Positions 10,948 to 25,900 of a stretch of 64,000 bases of DNA are shown here, in pieces (positions within the stretch are counted from its first letter, which is position 1; each line of letters opens with the position of its first letter). This DNA comes from Rachycentron canadum (Eukaryota > Chordata > Actinopteri > Carangiformes > Rachycentridae). The notes beneath the pieces are model-generated. The model did no database searches and was not told the origin of the DNA. It saw only the letters and a program-made list of their open reading frames with translations. A program made the translations under genes and the position numbers. The stretch spans positions 23,635,248-23,699,247 of the forward strand of contig CM076659.1 of NCBI GenBank assembly GCA_038496675.1, in the 5' to 3' direction.

Positions 10948-13900
10948 GTAAGTTAAACACAAAATAATAGTTACTGCATTTTAACTGAGTAAGGTTATCT
11001 TTATACAGATATAAAAACTGACAAGTGGCTATGGTAGAACTGACTGTCAAAGTCAAACTTAATTGAATTTGGTACTCCTCATCATCAACAATGTTGGACT
11101 GATTTTCCCATCCAATATAGTATTTACAGTGTGTTTGTCTCAGACATAACCACAAATCTAAGGGGAGAAGAGGTGGCACCAAATTAAGGAATTTAAAGCA
11201 ACATTTAGCTAATGAGGATAGCACAAATCTACACTAGGTATTTAGTATGTGGTTGTTCTCATTTCTCTCTACTTCTGAACAAGGAATAAAAAGCCAAGTA
11301 ATTTAATTGTAGCTCGAAAGTCACACAGCTGTTGTCTCAGTGGTCACCTCTACTAATAATTGATGACATTGTTGAACTCCTACATATGTTTTTCTCTTTA
11401 AGATATGAGACATCAGAGGTATTGAGAATTGTGGAATCAGAAATTGTTTTTGGCTCAGCATATTATTGTGACCCAGAAATCACTGCCAGCTGGTCACTGA
11501 TGAATTCTGTGTTCATAGACATTGCGTTTGTAACCTGCATACTGTCCCATATGGGGTCAATAGTTCTGCTCTGTAACTTGGAGCCAGCCTTGATGTGCTT
11601 CAAAGGTGATCAGTAAAATCTTAAAATTTGTTCTAAAATGGATAGGTAGCAAATGAATGGAGAGGATCAGGGTGATGTGAAGCCGTCTGTTTAAAACAGT
11701 AAGAGGCTGAGCTGCTGTATTCTGCATGAGGTGGAAGTGGGAAAGTTACGATAGTCCAGTTTTGGTAAAAAGGTATGAATTACTTTTTCCAGGCCAGGTT
11801 GAGAGATAATCATTTTGATTTTTGAGATGTATATTGTTTGGAGGAGGCTGGACAATGTTTGTAATGTGGTGATCAAAGGTTACGTTTGAATTAAATAGTA
11901 CTCCAAGATTTGCAGATCAGGCCCCAAGTGCATTCTGAATGGGAGTTATGGGAGTTGTTGTGTTAAACCAATCATTCATTAGTGTTTTCTCCTATTTGAC
12001 TCATCATATCTCAACATTGACTGTCATAGTGCATTGAAGATAACGCAGCTGTCTCTGAGCTCTGCAGGCAGCTCCTTCCTCCTCATAGTTTGCACTCTGA
12101 TCTTCATTGTCATTATAATATGTACACAGGTGTGTGTCTGTCCTCATCAGGCCCAGTTAGCTGAGTTTACTACAGGTAGACTCCAGTCCAGTTGTAGAAA
12201 CCTGAGATGATCAGGAGCTAAATATCTAGTACCATAGCAAATTGTGTCTGAATACTTATGCGATAAGTGATATTTTGGTTTTTAATTCAGTTTCCACTTG
12301 TGCTTTCATCATTATGGGGTATTAAGTGAGATTGATCTAAGAGAACATTAACATTTTTATTTTTAACAATTCAAAAAATTTAAGCGGTGTGTACACAAAT
12401 GCTCTGTATCTCCATACACTCTTGGTGTGTTTTTTTTCCCACAGTTACAGTGAAATTTTGACATTGAAAATAAAATGTAACATTGAAAACGTACACTGAA
12501 CTGAAAAAGGAAAGAATGGCATTTGTTTAACAAGTCGTTTTTAAAAAGTTGTATCTGTAAAATCTGAAGATTGACAATTGAAAATGAATTTATAATATCA
12601 AAATATCAAAAAATACTGTATATATATTGTTTTCCTACCCATTTTTCAATTCCATTTTCAAAACAGTTTGTTTTCAACGACATATTACATTTTAAGTGCC
12701 AAAATTTAATGTCATTGTTCTAGATCCATGTGCCCACCCTCTTCTCTTCAAGATCAGACTAGGGCGCTCGTAGTGTTACTATAATGTTCTCATCATTTCT
12801 GGATGAGTCATATCTCCACTACCGACTGCTTCTAAAGTACTGCTGGTATCTTTGGTTCTGTAGAAAAATGTATGTATACATGATTTCGTGATATCGCTAC
12901 TCCACATATTATTGGGGCTAAAGAGGACAAGCTGCCAACAATTGAAACTAAAAAACAACAAATATAAAAATAAAACCTTGTGCAAAGCTATTTAAAATAC
13001 AACCATGATAGTAGTGTCAAGTATCAAGATGCCAGGAACTACTGTATGAAAGTCCTATATATTGAGAATGGAGCCATCTCTTGAGCATTTGCATGCATTC
13101 ACAGGTCATTCATGCTGCCAAACCCATTAGGTGTTATACTGCGTGAATTAGTTTAGTTTTTTTACACTGTTGTTTTGTTTGGAACGGATCATTAACCTGC
13201 TACCCTCAAAAACTGCCCCACTGTACAATAATGCAGCAGGGTGTCGTGTCCATCGGGAGTCAACATGTTGGGTACTTCTTAAGAGGAAAAAACATTAGAA
13301 ATAGTCTCAGTGATTCATCATCATGCCCTTTTTATGCAGAAAAAAGTTCTATAATTACTAGAAATTGTTATCTTTGTTGCACACATTCAACTTAGTACAG
13401 AGTGAGACTGAACATTCAGCTATCAACTTCTCTTTATGGCAAATAGTGTCTCAGATGTCCTACCTTGCTCGTGATGTCTAATCATGTTGTTTTCTTCACC
13501 CAGGACGAAGAACAGGACCCATTACTCAACAGTTTTGGCCAACTCAAAGAAATACTCAGCAACATTAAAGGTATGTTGGGCCAGGTTGATGTAGGCTGGG
13601 TGTATGGTAATGGAATCAGTACCAGTTTGAATGGTGTGGACCAAACTGTTTGACAACTTTCACACCAGCCTTAATTGAACCAATCTGGCTTTTGATGATT
13701 TAGTTTGAACTGCATGGAGTAAGTTAGGTGTGAAAGCATGTCTCAATTTTGAAAAAATACTCAGTAAATTGACCCAGACCTTAACTGTCATACAAATAAT
13801 TAATGATTTAATCATTTTGTTCATGGTATGCCACCATTGTAGCCTAAGCCTAATCATAGTTTAATAATACACATACTATCTTATGAAGGGAGAAGGTATT

Positions 13901-16900
13901 TATTCAAAAAATGCACAGATATGACATTAATAAAAACTTCTTCAATATAGAAAGTAAACAAAGCTGAAATATACTGTACAATTATAACAAAGACTAAGAT
14001 TTTGACCAGTTCCAATAATCTAGATAAATGATGCACTACAGCCAAAACAGGCCCTGTCCTTGTCGTCAATCATGCTCCTCCTCTTTATCTGCCTTAAAGG
14101 ATAAGTCTGGATTTTAGAAGTTGGCTTTATTTTCCCATGTTTAAATGATTGATATGGACAGAAATCTTTGCAGTCGGCAAAGAATGATATAGGCCTACCC
14201 AGCAGCTAAACAGGTGCTGCAATGCAATCAATTGGTGCATTTGTCCATGTCGGAGTACATCCACTAAAGCTGCAGCAGTACAAGAGTTTCACGGCATGAT
14301 AACCTCATATGAGCCGTGAGATCACAGTTTCATGGTATCTGGTATTTCAGTGGAGGACGTATACACATTCAAGTCCTGCATTGAAAATGTTTAGCATATA
14401 AAAGTATTATCATGAAAATGAACTAAAAGTAAAAAAAAAAAAATCCTCCAACTGTTACTGTTATATATTTAATGATTAGATTATTGTTACTTGTACATTA
14501 ACTCTTGTAGAGCCACATTAAGGCTTTTCCATTATTTCATACCTTTGTTGTTTTCCTTGTAAAGTTGTCATTTTTAACTATGTCACCAAGAACTCCACAT
14601 ATTCAGAATCAGCACGACCTCAGCTAATTATATAGTTTACTTAATAAAGTCTCTGTTCACTTTAATAGGGGATAGATCGTAAAAGAAAAAACAAAAATGG
14701 ACATTGATTTTTTTTTTCTTATTCTTTCTTTTTCTAGATAAGAAAATACACACTGCACTCTTACACGCTGTAAACCATAATAACCAAGAAATTTCAACAC
14801 AGAAAGCTACACACGTGTTTGTGTTTTTCTAGAGCTGATTTGAGGTGAATCAACTGAAGGCTTTTCACTGAGTTATTGGGACCTTCTCATAATAGTGAAT
14901 TACAGTAGTCCAGAAACAAAGTTTTCTCTGAATTGAGAAATAAAAAGTTACAGGTCATTCAGACCTTTATGTCTTTAAGACATGCCTGAAGTCTGACCTG
15001 TCTACCTGATTAGCTTTATTTGGCTTCATAGATAAGTACAGATGGGTGTCATCTGCGTAGCAGTGAAGATTTATATGATGCCTCCTGATAATACTGCCTA
15101 AAGGAGCATATAAAAGGTGAAAAGTATCAGTCCTAACACAGAACCCTGCGGAACCCATGATTAACTTAAGTGTGCAAGGAAGAGTCATTGATTACATGAA
15201 CAAACTGGAATCTATCTGATAATGACTTAAACCAGCCTAGTGCTGTTCCTTTAATCCCAATTACATGTTTGAGTCTGTGTAATAAAATATTATGATGGAT
15301 GGTGTCAAATGCAGCACTAAGATCCAACAGGACAAGTCATTAGTAACTTTTACCAGTGCTGTTTCTGTGCCATTCTGACTGAAAATCGTTCCTATGCTAA
15401 TGACCGTATAATGTTATATAATAATAATTTAGAAATGAAAGGGAGGTTATATATGGTTCTCTAATTGGCTAAAACATGTGGGTCAAGTATAGGTTTTTAA
15501 AGGTTTAATTATTGCAATCTTAAAAGTCTGCAGTACATAGCATATTGATAAAGAAAAATTATCAGATCTAAAATAGGAGTGTTAATAGTAAAACCTCTTT
15601 CAACAGCCTGGTTGGTACAGGGTCTAAAAGACAAGTTGATGGTTTAGATGATGAAACTATGGAAGCGATCTATGATAAGATAAGATGGAGTCCAAATGCA
15701 GAACAGGTGTTGCAGTTAATTAAAAAGTTACTGTATTGGACAGTAGATCATTGCCAGTCGTGGGCAGGAGGTGATGATCTAATAGATAAACTTTTATTTG
15801 TGAAGAAGCTCATAACGTCATGGCTACTGATAGTTAAAGGAATAGATGGTTCACTAGAGCTGTGACTCTCAGCCTGACTATAGGACTGAAAAGAAACCTG
15901 GGGTTGTTCTTATTTTCTTTTATTAATGATGAGTAATAGGAGTTTCTGGCATGGAGTCTTTCTTATATGTTACTAAACTTTCTTTCCAGGCTTGGTGAAA
16001 TTCTACCATTACCAATACCATTGTAGATGTTTGAGGAGCTTTAAAATATTTTGGAACAATGTGATGGATTTCTGTCAGTCTGATCCAGCTGTTTTTATAC
16101 TGATGAATTGAAATGATTGTAACAGTTATGCAAAATGACTGTGGGTGGCAGAAATCATCGTGATCAGGCGATTGTGAAATAACTGTGACAGGCCTACCCC
16201 ACACAGAAATGAGGGTAAAGAAACAAGATGTGTTGTTTTGCCCCTCTTTTCAGTTTATCTTGTTTCCATTGAAGTCAGGTTTGTAGTTGAGAGATTTTCA
16301 GAAATCATTTGTAAAACTTTGTAGTTAACTTAATACTTAAACAGATAAAATGAGGTTTGAACATGTACATTTTCCTGTGTAATCATTCTATCACTGAGTA
16401 TAGTAACTGATCAATTGTGAGCCCAAGTGTGTGTTGCAGTGGTGCGGACACATCCCCCCTCCTCTTGAGAGACCCAAGCTGTCTCTCAGGACAATCCTGC
16501 ATGTTGTCATGCCTTTGCAATGATAGTCCTGGCAGCTCCCACTGCCTTACTCTACAGTTGTATAAGTTATAAGAAATGGGAAAGATGCAACACAAGGAGC
16601 TGCACAGTGGAGCCCCCACCACTGCTGTCTGCGTCCAGAGAATGCCTCTGCCACAAAGACGGACAGGCGCTTCTGGCTGAGGAGAAATCCACCGAACTGG
16701 TTAACCTTACTGTTTCCAGTTCCTCTCTGAGTAACCCTTTCCCTTAAGCCTTCAGTCACAAAATGCCTGCCTTCCCGTCTGACCCCTGAAAAGATTCCAT
16801 TACAGTTGTATTTGACCACAAAGGACATCAAATATGGAATTGGAATGTTTTTTTTTCAGCTTTTTAGGGAATTTGCATAAAGTAATGAGTCATGTAAGTT

Positions 16901-19900
16901 TTAAGGGCTGGTTGCGTCTTTAAAGCCCAAGCCCAAGTGCATGGAAGTAACTCAAATGTTACTTCCATGCACTGATGAGAGACTAAATGGAGCTCAATTA
17001 ACCACAGTAGAGCTGAATTTTGTGCTTGACAGACTGATCAATTTGTTTTAATTTTTAGCAACATCACAATCTAGTAGCTCTCTAGCTGTGTCTCAGAAAC
17101 ATAGAAATGTTTTGGTAGGAAATCATGCGGGTGGGCTGCTTTGAGCTGCTGCTTTGAGGGTTTGCAGCAGCCCAGCTGTCTGCTTAATGAAAGCCCAGTA
17201 ATTTCATTTACTCTGGTGCATATCTCTGTTTGGCCATCCAGCCAATAAAATACGAATTAGTCCCTACATGGTTTCTCAGCCCCTCTCTGTCTCTGTTCTT
17301 ATTTTCTGTTTTCCCATCTTTCTCTGTCGCTCTCTCTGTTTGGCTGAGGGTTTCACTGCTCTGGTGGTGCTGCTCTGTTGTAACTAGTGTGATTGACAGG
17401 ACCATATGCCACAGAGCTCAGGAGAAGTGCAGCTAGAAGTATATCTTCTGCAATTTAAGTTGGGTAAATATAGCAGGGAGGCTTGTCAAGCAGAGAGATA
17501 AATTGTTCTGGGAAAGGAAGTGTTGCCTCTCTTTTCTGAAAGCAGGAAAAAATGTTTCCTTTAACTCCTGGAAAATCTAAGGTCCTCTTGCGACTCCCGA
17601 ACAATGAAAGCACAGTTGAAGAAGGGCAATGATGGACCATGTGTTGTGATGCCTCAGCTCCATCTTGCTCAGTCCGCTACGCAAATCAGTCCCCAGGAAG
17701 CAAGAGCCATTCCTCTAAAATGGGGTGGTTTGGGTTGAGCCCGACGTCTAATGCCCCATCTCTAACCTCATTTGACCTGTGTAATAGACTGTTTTCTACA
17801 GTTTTGTGGCCAGCATCTGTCTGCAAGTGTGTCCTGGCTTGCAAGGACGGTGTTATCAGTCCTTAAAGATTTGTTCTTTTCTTCACATAGAACATGATGG
17901 TACTTACATTGTCAGTACCATATCAGTTCAGTGCTGTGTTAACTTGAACTATAGACTGTATATAAAAGTGGTTGTAGGTTCCAGGGCCTTAAGTCTGCAT
18001 TCTATATAATGACCATCAAGGGGCAACTTGGTTGTTAAAGAAGGCAGATTATATTGACGTCTTTCTGAAAATAATGAGTTTGTGGTCTTAGTCTCAAGTC
18101 TCAAATCAATACAACATTCATTTTTAAATCATGATCCCATTTAGAGGGAAATTGACCATAAGCAGGGTATGCATTAGGGCGTGGCCAACCTGTGATTGAC
18201 AGACTTTCTCCGGCTACCAGCTGGACAGACAAATTAAAAACTGGAGACTTCAAAATGGCAGTTCACAAACCAATGGGTAGGTTGGCACTGAACCATTTGG
18301 CAAAGGGCATTCAGTTTGGTGTGTCTCACTTTGAGAAGAGAGTGTCTGTGACCTCGATCTCAGCCTAGGATAGTATGAATGACTAAACCAATACAATCTT
18401 TTGACCATGAATGTGTTTCACAATTTCATTTTAGAGTGATCAATATTTTCATGACATTCTGATCCTTTGTCTAACAGTCATTGTGGTGTTGTGGTTTGGT
18501 AATGACTATATCGGTGAACACTTGGCTAAACAGACCATTTGCCAACTGTAGTAACATGACTACACATGCCCTTTGTTAAAACTAATCCAGGTACTACACT
18601 AGAAACAACCATATAGTGATATTGTGAGAAATTAGCTCTAAGGTTTGAATTGTTGCTACACCAATTCCCATTGTTAAGTACAAAATCCAAGACTGTGCTG
18701 AGAATTTGACTTAATGTGGTGTCCTAACATCAGAAGCATTGTTTGATTGAGTCTTTGTTTCTTACTTGACAGTGACAGGGTCTCTCTTGTGTAAGGGATT
18801 GTCATCAATCGGACAAATCTGACCGAGTCTCTTGTTGAATAATTCTGTAAATTTATTTTATGGACTACACCGCAGACGGGAAGAGAGAGCAGAGAAGAGC
18901 CTTTGATTCTGACATATTTTCTTTTCTCTCACGCTCACCTTTTTTCAGTTGTACCTTTTATGCAGAAGTCACTGAGCCTCAGCTTCTCAAATCTTCAATT
19001 CTTTGCTTCCACTCTCCTCTCTCATCAACCCCCTCCACTGCAGCAAAGGGCAGATTTTTTGACAAGTCTGCTCCTAAATCCCTTCATTTTTATTCATACA
19101 AATACAGGTTTAGAGCCCTATGCAGCCCCTCAGATACAAAGCCAGAGTGGCCTTTTGACTGACAGCTTTCTCGATTTCATCCAAACACTAACGAAATTCA
19201 CAAGCACACCTCTAATTGACCTGAATCACCAGCACAGCACCAGAGGTAGATATCAGGGGGTATGGCAGTGGATTTGCAGCACAAAGATTGTAGAGGATTT
19301 GATGATTTGATTACTCTCTAGTTGACCTTTTAAAATAATTATCCCCGAAGCAAAACACAAAACAGAGCTAATTTGACATGGAACAGTTGATCTAAGACAA
19401 AAATAATATATCTATAATTACATATCTATAATTGAGGCGCCAACACATATTGTTCATCGTGTGCACCCATTCGTTTACCTTATCTGTTGAAATAAAATAA
19501 AGGTGGTCAGTGCAAATTTTTCTTTTGTTTTCAACATAGGCTAATCCATGTGCTACTGGCAACCTCATTAATCAATCACATTTTACCCATGTCAGTCATT
19601 AAGACAGAATACATGCTGCATGCTGTGTCTCTTAGCCTAATTTCAAGGTCAAGTGTGTATGTGTTGTCTCAGTCCCCAGCCGTAGTCAGGCAGGCACTGA
19701 CGGGGCTCCGGGGGGTCGCAGCCTGAGCACTTGGGAGCTGGTCCTGACCTTTTACCCTCCTTCCTTCTCTCACCAATCCCTTCCTCTTCTCTGCCATCTG
19801 ATCTTCACACATATATCACTCCCAATTGAACCGGCAGAAGGCAGCTGGCAACTGCCGAAGAAGAGGAACCATAATTCATGTCGCTGAGCCACTTATGCAA

Positions 19901-22900
19901 ATATGTTTACTCATGAAGGCATTCTAAGCAAGGAGAATCTGCCTCATGGCAATTCTTTACATGTCTGCCGCGTGGCCCTGGTGTCCTGTAGCTTTAAGTA
20001 TGAGATAGCAGGTCAGATTCTCAGCCCTGCTGTCAGTGTTATTTTTATGACATGGTCAGTGGACGATAAACTAAGTGGTTGGAGTTGTCGCTTTTATTCA
20101 TTTCTTGCCAGGATTTACATTGGGTGGGTATTGTACCTGGATAAATGAATCCCTCAATATATGTATATAAGCATGCACATAGGAAAACGTAGGAGATGCA
20201 AATGACTGTTTCCATTATTGATAAATAAGACTGATTTCACTTTCTTGATTACTAGTTTGGTTTATAAAATGTTAAAAAATATTAATAACACGTCTCTTCA
20301 CATGTCTTTTTTTAGTCTGCAAAAATTACATTATCACGTTATCATGTTTTCATAAATGACAAACAAGAGTAGCAAATGCATAATTGTGTAATTGCAATGG
20401 TCTTCTCCTGTGTCAAAAAGTTCCGTTGTCTTTTGCAGATTAATTTACTTAAATTTGCTCAGTGTGCATACTGTTAGGGTGTCGACAATCACTGACAATC
20501 CCATCACTGACCCCCTCATTCCTGCCCCATGTTAGTCTGGTCAGAAGCCTGATATATGCTGAAAATATTGCAGAGATGAGGAGCAACAGACTATTTACAA
20601 ACACCAGCTGTATATTTATTTATATATATTCAACACGGACCATACAGATGAACACAGATGAACAGTTTGATACTGATACATTGGTGCTAAGCATTAAACT
20701 TTACTACTGTTGTGAATAGTGTCAACTAATGATTTGATTAGTTAATCTAATAATTATTTTATTATTTATGACTTTATCTGCAAAATGTTGGAAAGTTGTT
20801 AGAAACAATGCTCCCTCAAGTTCTCAGAGCCCAACGTGATAAACTGCTTGTTTTGTCTGACCAACGTCATGGATTATACAGGTGGCAAGGCTTTGGCCTC
20901 TTAGTTGAAAAACTCCCATCAAGAACTATGATTAATTGTTGTGGCTCCCCACCCCCAGACAGGCTGCCACCTAGTGCTGGTTAGTAGCTGTAAATCTGGC
21001 CAGTTAACAGTGCCCTAACCGGGGACTGACAGGAAGGCTTAGGCCCAGTGTGAAGAGGGGATGCAACTGTTGTCCTATCTCAGAGCCTCTCAACAATGTG
21101 CTGAGTGGATGGAGAGTCCCAGCAGAAAGCAATTAATCATGCTGCCCAGGGTGTCTGGGTGGGGGAGGTTGTGCTCAGGCGTGGAGGAACCTGTGGGTTA
21201 AATGGAAGCGATAGGAAATATGTGCAATAGCCCCCATAAGCTCCAAAAGAGAGGAGGTGGAGGGCAGGCTGGATGAGGAAAACAAGCAATATGTTTTGCA
21301 ATTACACATGCCTGAAGGAATTTTGAACTTTTTTTGAATCTGATTTCGTTTTTATGCACTCTGTCATTCCCTCCACAATTGTGAACTTCATTCACAGATT
21401 GCATCGACATTTATAAATTATTGCTCAAATCAAATTGTGATTTTTGAAAAACCTATGTAGCCACTACAATACACTGCTTTAAATGCTGTGTTTTAACCTG
21501 CTTTTTATCATCTTATACACTCAGTTATTAGCACACATTTGCCGATGTGGACATTGACAGTAATAGGGATATTAATCAAATTATTGTTCCAGTTTGTATG
21601 ATGGTGTCAAAGTTGCAAATATACAATTAAATTGGATAACAATGGGCCTAATGAGGCATCAAACACTCTTGATATTTGAACCCAACAGCAGAACAAATGC
21701 ACCCCTCCCTTCAATAATAATACCATGAGCTCTGCTCATGGAGGTGATTTGCCAAAGCAATCAACACAGTGGTGGAATCTAGAGCATCTCCCATCAAAGA
21801 AATGTCTTACACACAAACACAGCACCATAAACACAGCAGAGTAAAAACAAAACTACAGTGACAGAGGAGAGGACTGTAGGTTTGTAGCTAAGCCAACAAG
21901 AAAAGTAATGCTGTCTTCCCAAATAAATCCCACTGTACTAAAAACCTGTTTAGGTCTTTCTGGCAATCAAACCTTTTGCATATTGTCCAGAAAAATGCCA
22001 CGATACAGAGCAAACAATGAGAAAACGAGGCAAAGCTTTGTCCCGTTGAGGTTAACATTTAATAATTAACAAATTATTAAACAAAACACAACAATGTTGA
22101 CCTATTGGCACATCTGTTATCCACCTGTCAGGCAGAAATGAGCTAGCTCTACATCCATTTCAAGCCTTACAACTTTCCAAGGTCATCAGGATTACTGGGA
22201 CAAATCCCAGCTGACTGCCACAGCAGTGGGCCGTGCGAGTGGGCAGTGTGCTGTCACATTGTTTTGCCAGTGAACGGTCAAAATCATAAAGTTTTTATCC
22301 ACCCTGTAAGTCTCTGACCCGGCCCTCTCTGTGTGCCTGTCATTTAGAGTGCAGATCAGTTGCAGCAGGTAAGTCCAGATCTGGATTTCCTTCCTAGTCT
22401 GACTGACTGGTCACCACGTTTCGAAAGCCTCAATGTTAACTCAACACTTGTTATGTTGTGGAGTATATTCTGCCGTCACGTTGCCACTGGAAGGAAGTTT
22501 TTCATACATCTCTAGTCCCTTTACAGGTCTCTCATCTGCAGTCTACCAATCAATCACATTCAAAACTCCACATGGTCTTGCAGAAGCGGGAGGGTAGACT
22601 GCTCCTTCTCTTTCCTTGGTAATCCTTAAATTGGCACAGTTTGTCAGTATGTGCCAGATTTACTGTTTCACACATACACTGCTGCGTTCCCCCATCTCCC
22701 CTCTTCTTTCCTTGTTTCCCTTATCCTGCGCACAACCACAAATGCCCGCTGTTGATGCTAGCTGAACAGCGCTGCGTTGATCAGTGCGAGACACTATTTC
22801 CATTTACGGAGCCAGGCTTGTGTCACTGAATTTGATAAAGAGTGTACTTGATTACAATTGCTTACTATTCCTTTAATCATTGGGTTTCAGGTCATTAGTG

Positions 22901-25900
22901 ACCTTGTAAATAGTTCTCTGACAGAACTGTTAACCTTAGGCACTTATACATAACTTTTTTTAAGAGCTTTTTAAGAACATGTCAAATGAGCAGTGTTGAT
23001 GACGATGACTAAGATGCAGCTGGAAAAAGAGGCCCTTTAGTTAAGATTATGAAATCATTTTCCCTGAATTGTCATTTGGTTTATATTTCATTGAAAGCCT
23101 ATGTGTCAGAGCTGTTGTTGCACTGCTGTCAAAGTATGTATTCTGTACTACAAAATATACAAAATCTGTTTTAAACCATTAAATATATTTCTCAGGCATT
23201 TACAATATTACAAAATTGACTAATACTAGCCTTTGCTAATGTTAACATTAGCCTTTTGATTTGAAGCAGATTCATTTCATTCTCCTCCATTCAGTCATTC
23301 AAATGCGCAGTTTTTGTTATTGACACTACTGATTTTTTTCATCTGGTTGACTGACTAAAAATCTTCAGCTTTTATCAGTGTATTTTACTCATTTATTTGC
23401 TTTAATAATCTGCTTTGAACCGCTGATGCAGTTTGGTGTTCTCTGGAAATGTTTTACTTTTGTGTAATTTGTATTTACTGCCCTTAACACTTGTTATTGC
23501 TGGAAAACAACCTGCCATGAAGAGTGCTAAGCATGCTTATGTCGCAGATCTGCAGTTTGACTTCAGGGACTTGTATTATGTGGATAGTGCATAACTCTTG
23601 GCTGGTTAATGGCATCTCCACCATTCTGTTTTCTGCTATTTTGTCTTGCTGGTTGTTATAAAATGTGTTTGTGAGAACAAAAACTAAAATAGGGTCCTCG
23701 AATCTGCTGCACCTTTGACCAAGCCCTGTAAATCTGTATTGACAGTTATATAAGGTAAAGTGATACCTTATATCCCAGTTGTATGCCCTGCTGCTGGCTT
23801 GTTGATCATTATCATAAACATACAATGTTCTACAGGGTGAATCACAATGGAAAGGCAGTAGTAAAGAATCAAGGATGTTGTTGATAATCTCTGTGGTAGG
23901 ACAGTAAAGCTGGTCAAATCAAAGTACACTCTAGCACTCAAGTGGAAGCAGCGCTGTTATGGAGGTGCTGGCTTTGAGTGGGGTAGGTGGGTGTAGGAGG
24001 GTTGTTGTGGTAGAAAATAAGGGCCCATATTAGTATTTTGGAGAGGCACTGTCTTGCTGTCTTGCTTGTGTGGCGCTCACATCCTTAAGCCTTTGGTGTC
24101 TCAGTGTGAATCCCACAATGCCTTGATGGACTGGGTTAATAAACCTCTCAGCAGCCACCCCTTCCCCCAACACACACACACACAGACACACACACACACA
24201 CACACACTCTCTCTCTCTCTCTCTCTCTCATATGCACACACGCAGAAGAAATGAGCACACACGTGAAGTCTCTTGACACACACAGCTGCTTGTTATTTCA
24301 TGCCCCATAAGGGTGCTGTGACCACGGACATTGTAATACACATATCCAATTAGCTAAGCATAGCATCACACATTGGTCTCAAGCTGGGAATCTCACAGAT
24401 ACAAACATACTCCCTTGTACTGGACGCAGAATTTATTTTCTTGTTAGACTCAGGTCAGTGAGCATTGCTTTTTATTCCAGCCAGAACTTAAAGTCGAATC
24501 ATTTGTCTTTGTAGTCTTTACTTCTAGTTTAGCTGCTCACTTCATGTACTGTTATGAGCTTAATGTTGATTGAAAGTCTGTGAAAGTGAAAGTGGACCGT
24601 CTGTGTTCTGTAGTGTAAAGATCATAATGATGCTACTTGGGTGGACTCATGCGACTAAAACGGCACATGGCTCATGTCACCGTTATTAAGAGCTAAAATA
24701 ACTACATGTAAATTGACCCATGATTTAAAGGCTCCCTGGTCTAGGCTCTTTTAGTTTTTGCCTTTGCAGTAGAAATTGAAAAATTTCTGATCATGGATCC
24801 ATGAGGCTCGGTGCTAAGTTATAACACAATATAAGGGACTTGATTGTGGTTTGGTCTTTGGTTTATAATGGCTTACCTGAGTTGTTACATTAATGCTTCT
24901 TGTCTAATTTTTAATGTATTTCAAATGAATTCAGTCCATAAACATCTGAAACAAAGATATTTGCACAATATCCATATGGTTGTCATTCCCTGTGTGTTAG
25001 GTGTCTGCTCAGAGGTGAGTGCCTTGTGCTTCTGAGTGGACACCCAGAATTAGAAAAAGCCGTCCTATTTCTGGGCTGCAGCTGGGAGTTTGAAAGGAGT
25101 GTGTGCTGTAAAGGTGACGTAGGTCAAAAATGTCTTGTCAATGGATGGTGCGGGGGGTTACTGGTGTGTTGAGGAGGACAGGCATGCTGGTGGGCATGTA
25201 CAAAGGAGGGGTGGTGGGATGATTAAACAACTGGTCACATTTCACAGCACAAATATTGAGTCAAAAAGAGGTGACACATGTAGCAGGAGTGCTTTAAACT
25301 TGTTGACGCACCCCTTCATAAATAGAGTGGGATCAGTGCTGCTGATAACAAATTTTGACAACAGCCACCCTGCTGACAGGAGGGGGGGGGGGCGCTGGGC
25401 AGGTCAGTGTGGCCTGGTGCAGCTGACGATGAGACATGCTAACAACCTGGGACAACAAGAAGGTGTTGATTGCTCTAAAAGCAAAATAGACCTGCCGATA
25501 TGTTTAACCATGTTCACTCCCTGTTCTCGGGTCCACAGTTTTTTTTTCATGCGCTGAGATGTGGCTTAGACAGGAATTTATTCATCTGAGTTGTAAAGAA
25601 CTTAGGTCAAAAGATTTGCTGTTGAAATATGAATCATTTTTGAATTTTTTTTTATCTGCATAAATGATAAAGGTAGGTATGTCACTGTTTGATCTGTGTG
25701 AAGTAGTGAAACACTGGAATCACCCTTGTTTGACCCACTGCCTCTCTTGTCCTTTATCATTTAGTATAAAGTAGCAAACACTGTCCAGGAACTGTAGATG
25801 TGTGTGATATCTGCAGTAACGGTGTTCTACAATTGCTTTTGTTTTCATATTTTCCATTTGCATAATTCATAAAAAGCTCTTCTGCCTAATTTTGGGCACA

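Larger units (their letters stand above)
10948..13503 (+). other. gbf1 intron 2
   Basis: A 2.6 kb intron with consensus gtaagt and cccag borders. It holds a Tc1-like terminal relic at about 12140-12345 and a foldback element at 12451-12709. The rest is unremarkable; small ORFs such as 11332-11616 show no family signature. Confidence 0.85.

Noticed and set aside
18903..19310. 135-codon ORF in intron 3
   Set aside because: Low-complexity Ser/Leu-rich peptide from C/T-rich DNA, with no family signature.
22350..22375. Strong donor-like GCAGCAG/gtaagt in intron 3, suggesting a cryptic exon
   Set aside because: There is no matching upstream acceptor with an open frame that fits the gbf1 phase, and exons 3 and 4 already join perfectly.
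23484..23825. 113-codon minus-strand ORF in intron 3
   Set aside because: No recognised similarity, ordinary intron composition, and a length expected by chance in 64 kb.
24101..24283. Possible CRISPR-like or tandem repeat array
   Set aside because: It is a dinucleotide microsatellite; there are no spaced direct repeats with unique spacers anywhere in this eukaryotic window.
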